DNA from: Mucilaginibacter ginsenosidivorans
GTDB taxonomy: Bacteria > Bacteroidota > Bacteroidia > Sphingobacteriales > Sphingobacteriaceae
Assembly (NCBI RefSeq): GCF_007971025.1
Contig: NZ_CP042436.1
Span: 5,022,001 to 5,086,000 of the forward strand
Length of the DNA: 64,000 nucleotides
Direction of reading: 5' to 3'
Positions within the stretch are counted from its first letter, which is position 1, and each line of letters begins with the position of its first letter. Under the pieces are notes generated by a model. The model was not told where the DNA came from. It saw nothing but the letters and a program-made list of their open reading frames with translations, and ran no database searches. Positions 59,030-64,000 of the stretch are shown one piece after another. A program made the position numbers and the translations under genes.

Positions 59030-60379
59030 TTAGATGACCGGCGGCGTTGTACCTGCCGAAGTAGGCGTAGCCGTCCGTCCGGTGATACGTCCTGTTTTCA
59101 TCAGGCCGTCATAATGCCTCATCAGCAAGTGGCTTTCTATCTGCTGCAAAGTATCCAGCACAACACCTACAAGGATGATGAGCGATGTACCGCCAAAGTA
59201 CCTTGAGAAAATAGGCTGCACACCAATTGCCGAAGCAAAAGCAGGTATGATTGCGATGAAGGCAAGGAAAATAGATCCCGGCAACGTGATCCTCGAAATA
59301 ATACCGTCGATAAATTCAGACGTCGTCCTTCCCGGTTTTACTCCCGGGATAAAGCCGCCGTTCTTTTTCATATCGTCAGCCATTTGGTTCGGGTTGATCG
59401 TGATGGCCGTATAGAAATACGTAAACACAATGATCAATATCGCAAACAGCAGGTTGTGTGCCCACGAGGTGTAATTAGCCATCGACATAACGATGGGATT
59501 AGTTGACACAGATGGGAACAGCTGAGGTATATACGCCGGGATAAACATCAGTGCCTGGGCAAAGATGATAGGCATTACACCGGCAGCATTAACCTTTAAA
59601 GGGATATACTGGCGCACGCCGCCATATTGCTTGTTACCCACGATACGTTTGGCATATTGCACACCAACTTTTCTTGTACCCTGCACAATAAGTATGGTAA
59701 GCATTACCACGCCTATCAGAGCGATAAGTTCCACAATGAATGTGATCAAACCGCCTTTACCGCCGGTACGTACGCTGAACTCCGTCAGGAACGCGCCTGG
59801 TAGCTGTGCAATGATACCCACCATGATGATGAGCGAAATACCGTTTCCTATACCTTTGTCGGTTATCTTCTCACCCAGCCACATCACGAATAATGTGCCC
59901 GCGGTCAATATAACTACCGACATCAGGTTAAATGTAAATGCGTTTATCTCGGGGCTTATCTGGTTAGGCTGCAGCTGCGATTTTACATAACCAACGGCCT
60001 GTAAAGCGGTGATACCGATAGTAAGGTAACGGGTCCATTGGTTAAGTTTGTTACGGCCGCTTTCACCCTCTTTTTGCAATTTGGTGAAGTATGGCACCGC
60101 AATGCCCAGCAATTGCACCACGATAGATGCCGAAATATAAGGCATCACACCCAGCGCAAAAATAGATGCATGGGAGAACGCGCCGCCCGCAAACATATTC
60201 AGCAGGCCCACGAGGCCTTCCTTGCCCTGCGAGTTGCTCAGGCTCGAATAGATCACACCTGGTAAAACCACATATGTTCCTATACGATATATTAAAAGAA
60301 ATAAGAGTGTGTTAATAATACGCACTCTTAAGTCTTCAATTTTCCAGATGTTGGATAATGTAGTGAATAGCTTCCTCAT
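59030..60379 (-). CDS. secY: protein translocase subunit SecY
   Basis: 449 residues with ten transmembrane segments, the core of the inner-membrane protein channel. Conserved features include the RIGTYVVLPGV start region, the plug-preceding GLLNMFAGGAF, and the cytoplasmic loop TTSEFIDGIISRITLPGSIF. Located right after rplO, six bases apart, and translated as part of the spc operon. Confidence 0.97.
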   Translation of the reverse strand: MRKLFTTLSNIWKIEDLRVRIINTLLFLLIYRIGTYVVLPGVIYSSLSNSQGKEGLVGLLNMFAGGAFSHASIFALGVMPYISASIVVQLLGIAVPYFTKLQKEGESGRNKLNQWTRYLTIGITALQAVGYVKSQLQPNQISPEINAFTFNLMSVVILTAGTLFVMWLGEKITDKGIGNGISLIIMVGIIAQLPGAFLTEFSVRTGGKGGLITFIVELIALIGVVMLTILIVQGTRKVGVQYAKRIVGNKQYGGVRQYIPLKVNAAGVMPIIFAQALMFIPAYIPQLFPSVSTNPIVMSMANYTSWAHNLLFAILIIVFTYFYTAITINPNQMADDMKKNGGFIPGVKPGRTTSEFIDGIISRITLPGSIFLAFIAIIPAFASAIGVQPIFSRYFGGTSLIILVGVVLDTLQQIESHLLMRHYDGLMKTGRITGRTATPTSAGTTPPVI

Positions 60380-60385
60380 TGGGAT

Positions 60386-60832
60386 TTACAACTTTACGAT
60401 AGTACCACCGGCTGCTTCAATTGCTTTTTGAGCGGTTGCTGAAAAAGCATGAGCCTTTACTTCCAGTTTGGCTTTCAGCTCGCCGCGTCCCAGTATTTTA
60501 ACCAGGTCGTTGCGCGAAACCAAACCATGTTCCTTCAAAGTTGCAAAATCAATTGCAGAAATCTTGTAAGCTTCTGCTAATTTTTGTAATGCGTCCAGGT
60601 TGATGCTCACATATTCCACACGGTTAGGGTTTTTAAAGCCCACCTTTGGCACACGGCGCTGCAACGGCATCTGGCCGCCTTCAAAACCTATCTTGGTGCT
60701 TGTACCAGAGCGTGAACCGGCCCCTTTGTGACCACGGGTTGACGTGCCGCCACGGCCCGAACCTGTACCACGGCCAATTCTCTTCCTGTTTTTAGTAGAA
60801 CCTTCTGCAGGTTTAAGATTACTTAAATTCAT
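60386..60832 (-). CDS. rplO: 50S ribosomal protein L15
   Basis: 148 residues from the ATG at 60832 (MNLSNLKPAEGSTKNRKRIG). The Gly-rich GRGTGSGRGGTSTRGHKGAG and the motif GGQMPLQRRVPKVGF are diagnostic. The frame reaches further upstream, but the extension would overlap rpmD. Confidence 0.96.
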   Translation of the reverse strand: MNLSNLKPAEGSTKNRKRIGRGTGSGRGGTSTRGHKGAGSRSGTSTKIGFEGGQMPLQRRVPKVGFKNPNRVEYVSINLDALQKLAEAYKISAIDFATLKEHGLVSRNDLVKILGRGELKAKLEVKAHAFSATAQKAIEAAGGTIVKL

Positions 60833-60836
60833 GATA

Positions 60837-61016
60837 TTAAATATTTTCAACAGCTACCAAATGATTAACTTTACGTACCATGCCGATGATAGCAGGCGTA
60901 GCTTCCACCTCAACACTGTGGTTAATTTTCTTTAAACCCAATGCTTCGATGGTTTTTTTCTGGCGCAAATTCCTATCGATCACGCTCTTAATCTGTGTTA
61001 TTTTGATCTTTGCCAT
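60837..61016 (-). CDS. rpmD: 50S ribosomal protein L30
   Basis: 59 residues; the ATG is at 61016 and the TAA at 60837. Starts MAKIKITQIKSVIDRNLRQK; contains TIEALGLKKINHSVEVE and GMVRKVNHLVAVE, diagnostic of L30. It sits between rpsE and rplO with very short gaps. Confidence 0.97.
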   Translation of the reverse strand: MAKIKITQIKSVIDRNLRQKKTIEALGLKKINHSVEVEATPAIIGMVRKVNHLVAVENI

Positions 61017-61021
61017 GACGA

Positions 61022-61540
61022 TTATCCGTTAAATACTTTACCTAAACTAATGTTGCGGTGCTGTGCCACGGTATAAGCATCGCGCATTTGCGACAGTGCC
61101 GATACGGTTGCCTTTACCACGTTGTGCGGGTTTGACGAACCTTTTGACTTTGCCAATACGTTGTGTACACCTGCCGACTCAAGCACGGCGCGCATTGCAC
61201 CACCTGCTATAACACCGGTACCGTTTGCAGCCGGTTTTAAGAAGATAAAACCACCCGAAAACTTACCTACCTGCTCGTGCGGTATGGTGCCGTTAATGAT
61301 AGGCACTTTTACCAGGTTCTTCTTAGCATCGTCAATACCTTTGGCAATAGCCTCGGTTACTTCTTTTGCTTTACCCAAACCGTAACCTACAACGCCATTT
61401 TCGTCGCCTACTACCACGATGGCAGAGAAGCTGAAAGTACGGCCACCTTTGGTTACTTTGGCTACACGCTGTATGCTCACCAGGCGATCTTTCAATTCGA
61501 TCTCGCTGGTTTTTACTCTTTTTATATTGATTGTTGACAT
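61022..61540 (-). CDS. rpsE: 30S ribosomal protein S5
   Basis: 172 residues. The double-stranded RNA-binding part (LVSIQRVAKVTKGGRTFSFS) and the C-terminal GRAEA-like domain with SKGSSNPHNVVKATVSALSQ are present. It helps hold accuracy of decoding. Confidence 0.97.
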   Translation of the reverse strand: MSTINIKRVKTSEIELKDRLVSIQRVAKVTKGGRTFSFSAIVVVGDENGVVGYGLGKAKEVTEAIAKGIDDAKKNLVKVPIINGTIPHEQVGKFSGGFIFLKPAANGTGVIAGGAMRAVLESAGVHNVLAKSKGSSNPHNVVKATVSALSQMRDAYTVAQHRNISLGKVFNG

Positions 61541-61552
61541 CGCTCTTTCCTG

Positions 61553-61903
61553 TTAAAAGTTTAAACCGCCTTCACGTGCACCTTCAGCCAGTGATTTCAC
61601 ACGGCCGTGATATAAGTAACCGTTCCTGTCGAACACTACATCTTTAATTCCTGCCGCAACGGCTTTGGCAGCAACCAGTTTGCCTACGGCAGCTGATTGT
61701 TCTGACTTATTGCCTTTTGCGCTGAAATCTTTTGATAAAGATGATGCAGATGCTAAAGTTTTTCCGGTCACATCGTCAATCACCTGGGCATAAATACCTT
61801 TGTTGCTCCTGTATACTGACAAGCGCGGACGCTCGGAAGATCCTGAAACCCGTTTCCTGATCCCCTTTTTGATTCTGTCTCTTCTTGATAATTTACCTGT
61901 CAT
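61553..61903 (-). CDS. rplR: 50S ribosomal protein L18
   Basis: 116 residues. RKRVSGSSERPRLSVYRSNK and the C-terminal YHGRVKSLAEGAREGGLNF are diagnostic. Binds 5S rRNA with L5. Confidence 0.97.
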   Translation of the reverse strand: MTGKLSRRDRIKKGIRKRVSGSSERPRLSVYRSNKGIYAQVIDDVTGKTLASASSLSKDFSAKGNKSEQSAAVGKLVAAKAVAAGIKDVVFDRNGYLYHGRVKSLAEGAREGGLNF

Positions 61904-61908
61904 GACGA

Positions 61909-62466
61909 TTATTTTTTAGATGCTGATTTACCTGCTTTTCTTCTCAATTGTTCGCCAACAAACTTGATACCTTTACCCTTGTAAGGCTCTGGTGCGCGCA
62001 GCGAGCGTATTTTGGCAGCAACCTGGCCGATCAGCTGTTTGTCTATCGACTCTAGGATGATGGTTGGGTTTTTACCTTTTTCAGCAGTAGTGGTAACTTT
62101 AATTTCTTTAGGCAGTTCAAACACATAATGGTGAGAGTAGCCCAATACAAGGTCCAAAGTGTTGCCCTGGTTAGTAGCGCGGTAACCCACACCAACTAAT
62201 TCCTGCTCCATTTTGTAACCTGATGTTACGCCAACAACCATGTTGTTAAGCAGTGCACGATATAAACCGTGTAATGCCTTGTGGCGTTTCTGGTCGGTCG
62301 GACGCTGAACCAGCAGGTTCCCGTCTTCCTGTGCAACAGTGATATCGCTATCAACTGCCTGGTGCAATTCGCCTTTAGGGCCTTTTACCGTAACTACGTT
62401 AGCATCGCTAACAGTAATGGTAACTCCCGAAGGTATTGCTATAGGTGCTTTTCCTATTCTTGACAT
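61909..62466 (-). CDS. rplF: 50S ribosomal protein L6
   Basis: 185 residues, two L6 repeats. MSRIGKAPIAIPSGVTITVS at the start, LRAPEPYKGKGIKFVGEQLR near the end. Binds 23S rRNA near the factor-binding site. Confidence 0.97.
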   Translation of the reverse strand: MSRIGKAPIAIPSGVTITVSDANVVTVKGPKGELHQAVDSDITVAQEDGNLLVQRPTDQKRHKALHGLYRALLNNMVVGVTSGYKMEQELVGVGYRATNQGNTLDLVLGYSHHYVFELPKEIKVTTTAEKGKNPTIILESIDKQLIGQVAAKIRSLRAPEPYKGKGIKFVGEQLRRKAGKSASKK

Positions 62467-62489
62467 TGCTTAATTTCCTCCTGATTTGA

Positions 62490-62888
62490 TTAATAAACGT
62501 AGCACAATACCTCGCCGCCAATATTTTGCTGGCGTGCCTCTTTGTCGGTCATTACACCTTTTGAGGTTGATAGGATAGCGATACCTAAACCATTTAATAC
62601 TCTTGGCATATTGCCCATGCCTGCGTATTTTCTCAAACCTGGTTTACTGATGCGCGATATGCTGCGGATAGCAGGAACTTTAGTTATCGGGTGGTACTTC
62701 AAAGCAACTTTGATGATGCCTTGCGGACCAACTTCTTCAAACTTAAAGTTAGCGATGTAACCTTTGTCGAAAAGCACTTTCGTGATTTCCTTCTTCAGAT
62801 TTGATGCAGGAATTTCAACAACCCTATGGTTGGCTTTAATAGCATTCCTTACTCTTGTAAGATAATCTGCGATTGGATCTGTATTCAT
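62490..62888 (-). CDS. rpsH: 30S ribosomal protein S8
   Basis: 132 residues. MNTDPIADYLTRVRNAIKAN at the start and ILSTSKGVMTDKEARQQNIG near the end are diagnostic. No translational-repression operator could be recognised at the rplE leader by eye. Confidence 0.97.
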   Translation of the reverse strand: MNTDPIADYLTRVRNAIKANHRVVEIPASNLKKEITKVLFDKGYIANFKFEEVGPQGIIKVALKYHPITKVPAIRSISRISKPGLRKYAGMGNMPRVLNGLGIAILSTSKGVMTDKEARQQNIGGEVLCYVY

Positions 62889-62942
62889 TTTATTGTTTTA
62901 TGATAGTGGTTTCCGTAGACCTTCTATCGGTTCATATTCATT

Positions 62943-63012
62943 TTGTCAATGGTCAATAGTGAATGGTCAATAAGGTTATTCACCATTGACTATTCACCAC
63001 TCACCAATTACC
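62943..63012. repeat. word-repeat hairpin (GTCAATA family), rpsH-rpsN junction
   Basis: TTGTCAATGGTCAATAGTGA and following face TTCACCATTGACTATTCACC and following; only a few bases separate the arms. The same word family as the riboswitch hairpin at 4495. Confidence 0.8.
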
Positions 63013-63277
63013 AGCTTGCTTTCTTCACTCCCGGTATCTTGCCTTCCAGGGCCATTTCGCGGAATGTTACGCGCGAAATACCAAACTGGCGCATGTAACC
63101 ACGCGGGCGGCCTGTAAGTTTGCAACGGTTGTGCAGTTTTACCGGCGACGATGCTTTAGGCAATTTGTCTAATGCTTCCCATTCGCCGGCTGCTTTCAAA
63201 GCTGCTCTTTTTTCAGCGTATTTAGCTACTAATTTGGCGCGTTTGATCTCACGTGCCTTTACACCTTCTTTAGCCAT
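63008..63277 (-). CDS. rpsN: 30S ribosomal protein S14 (zinc-free long form)
   Basis: 89 residues, the long C-minus form without the CxxC...CxxC zinc site. Conserved RCKLTGRPRGYMRQFGISRV and the C-terminal GKIPGVKKASW. The start overlaps the rplE stop by one base (TAATG), as at other close junctions here. Confidence 0.97.
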   Translation of the reverse strand: MAKEGVKAREIKRAKLVAKYAEKRAALKAAGEWEALDKLPKASSPVKLHNRCKLTGRPRGYMRQFGISRVTFREMALEGKIPGVKKASW

Positions 63278-63846
63278 TATTTATTTTGATTTTTAAATGG
63301 TAATCCAAATTCTTTCAGCAGTTCCAATGCTTCCACGTCGTTATTGGCCGAGGTTACAAAGGTGATGTCCATACCCTGTATCTTATTGATCTTGTCAATG
63401 TTGATCTCAGGGAAAATGATCTGCTCGGTGATGCCCAGCGTATAATTGCCGCGACCGTCGAAACCTTTATCGTTGATACCCTTGAAATCACGGATACGTG
63501 GCAATGCAACAGCTATCAAACGGTCAAGAAACTCGTACATATTGTTATCGCGTAAAGTTACACGTACGCCAACCGGCATACCTTTACGTAATTTAAAGTT
63601 CGAGATATCCTTTTTCGATTTTGACGAAACAGCCTGCTGACCGGTAATCGTGCTCAGTTCATTGATGGTTTGCTCGATCAGTTTTTTGTCGGTAGTTGCA
63701 CCGCCAACACCCTGGTTGATAGCAATTTTTTCCAGCTTAGGAACCTGCATTACGCTTTTGTACTGAAATTTATCTTTCAGGTTGGTGCGTATCTCTTCCT
63801 TATATTTCGATTTTAATCTCGGAACGTATGTTTTTGCAGTTGCCAT
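63277..63846 (-). CDS. rplE: 50S ribosomal protein L5
   Basis: 189 residues. Conserved KIAINQGVGGATTDKK, VSSKSKKDISNFKLRKGMP and GMDITFVTSANNDVEALELL. Binds 5S rRNA. Its start also overlaps the rplX stop (TAATG). Confidence 0.97.
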   Translation of the reverse strand: MATAKTYVPRLKSKYKEEIRTNLKDKFQYKSVMQVPKLEKIAINQGVGGATTDKKLIEQTINELSTITGQQAVSSKSKKDISNFKLRKGMPVGVRVTLRDNNMYEFLDRLIAVALPRIRDFKGINDKGFDGRGNYTLGITEQIIFPEINIDKINKIQGMDITFVTSANNDVEALELLKEFGLPFKNQNK

Positions 63847-64000
63847 TACTTAATTTCCTCCCCTGATTTTTTAGCCACCCTTACCAGTTTGCCTGCTTTA
63901 TTTTTAATACGGCCCACGCGGGTAGGTTTGCCCGATTTAGGGTCAACCAGCGCCAGGTTCGAAATATGGATAGCAGCTTCCTTTTTTACTATACCGCCGT
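63846..64000 (-). CDS. rplX: 50S ribosomal protein L24 (C-terminal part)
   Basis: Only the last 51 codons are inside the window; the 5' part is beyond the right edge. It reads IVKKEAAIHISNLALVDPKS, GKPTRVGRIKNKAGKLVRVA, KKSGEEIK and a stop, matching the L24 C-terminus. First gene of the operon visible here. Confidence 0.96.
   Translation of the reverse strand, partial: GGIVKKEAAIHISNLALVDPKSGKPTRVGRIKNKAGKLVRVAKKSGEEIK

Noticed and set aside
1..64000. tRNA or rRNA genes
   Set aside because: No cloverleaf or conserved T-loop sequence was noticed in the intergenic regions; a tRNAscan run would settle it.

Overview
The window looks like a chromosomal segment of a Bacteroidota bacterium of the Sphingobacteriaceae type (Mucilaginibacter or Pedobacter-like; the genus is an inference). 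Reasons: several genes have the Bacteroidetes -7 promoter box TAnnTTTG and almost none has a Shine-Dalgarno sequence; typical Bacteroidota families are present (CarboxypepD_reg-like outer-membrane barrels, the 'putative porin' family, DUF5606, DUF4369/TlpA-like proteins, 4-6 kDa CWC proteins); and L36 and S14 are the zinc-free forms.

Layout. 1-8.3 kb (mostly minus strand): start of a FabG-like reductase, small membrane and CWC proteins, the class Ia ribonucleotide reductase operon nrdB-nrdA preceded by a cobalamin riboswitch, msrB, sucD and a dicarboxylate symporter. 8.3-19.2 kb: small secreted proteins, a sugar nucleotidyltransferase, M42 peptidase, GNAT, a DUF559 nuclease-like gene bracketed by inverted repeats, an acyl-CoA carboxylase beta chain, carbonic anhydrase and P5C dehydrogenase. 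19.5-26.9 kb: an AraC-type regulator fused in frame to a MacB/FtsX-type permease, an SRPBCC protein, a serine hydrolase, a TlpA-like protein without its cysteines and an MmcQ-like protein. 27-45.4 kb: leuS, an outer-membrane barrel, a membrane MutS paralogue, rlmH, a membrane Asp/Asn-hydroxylase-like protein, a CDF metal exporter, DUF5606, cyclophilin, secreted proteins, a porin-punA-lpxK operon and a class A-like serine hydrolase. 45.5-47.4 kb: dnaK.

47.4-53.9 kb is the accessory part: long non-coding stretches with dispersed repeats, AT-rich small membrane genes, a decayed ORF, a peroxiredoxin, and a toxin-antitoxin pair whose toxin is broken. 53.9-64 kb is the spc/alpha ribosomal operon, all on the minus strand, from rplX (cut by the window edge) through rplE, rpsN, rpsH, rplF, rplR, rpsE, rpmD, rplO, secY, map, infA, rpmJ, rpsM, rpsK, rpsD, rpoA to rplQ.

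The most unusual signal is between the genes. At thirteen places, including six junctions of the ribosomal operon and the variable arm of the cobalamin riboswitch, there is a long imperfect inverted repeat. Its arms are degenerate reiterations of a 5-8 base word (TGAGATA-, GTCAATA-, GTTGATT-, AGTCTTA-like). The word differs from place to place but the hairpin architecture is the same, which suggests an element class defined by structure rather than sequence. I saw no tRNA, rRNA, CRISPR array or insertion-sequence transposase.
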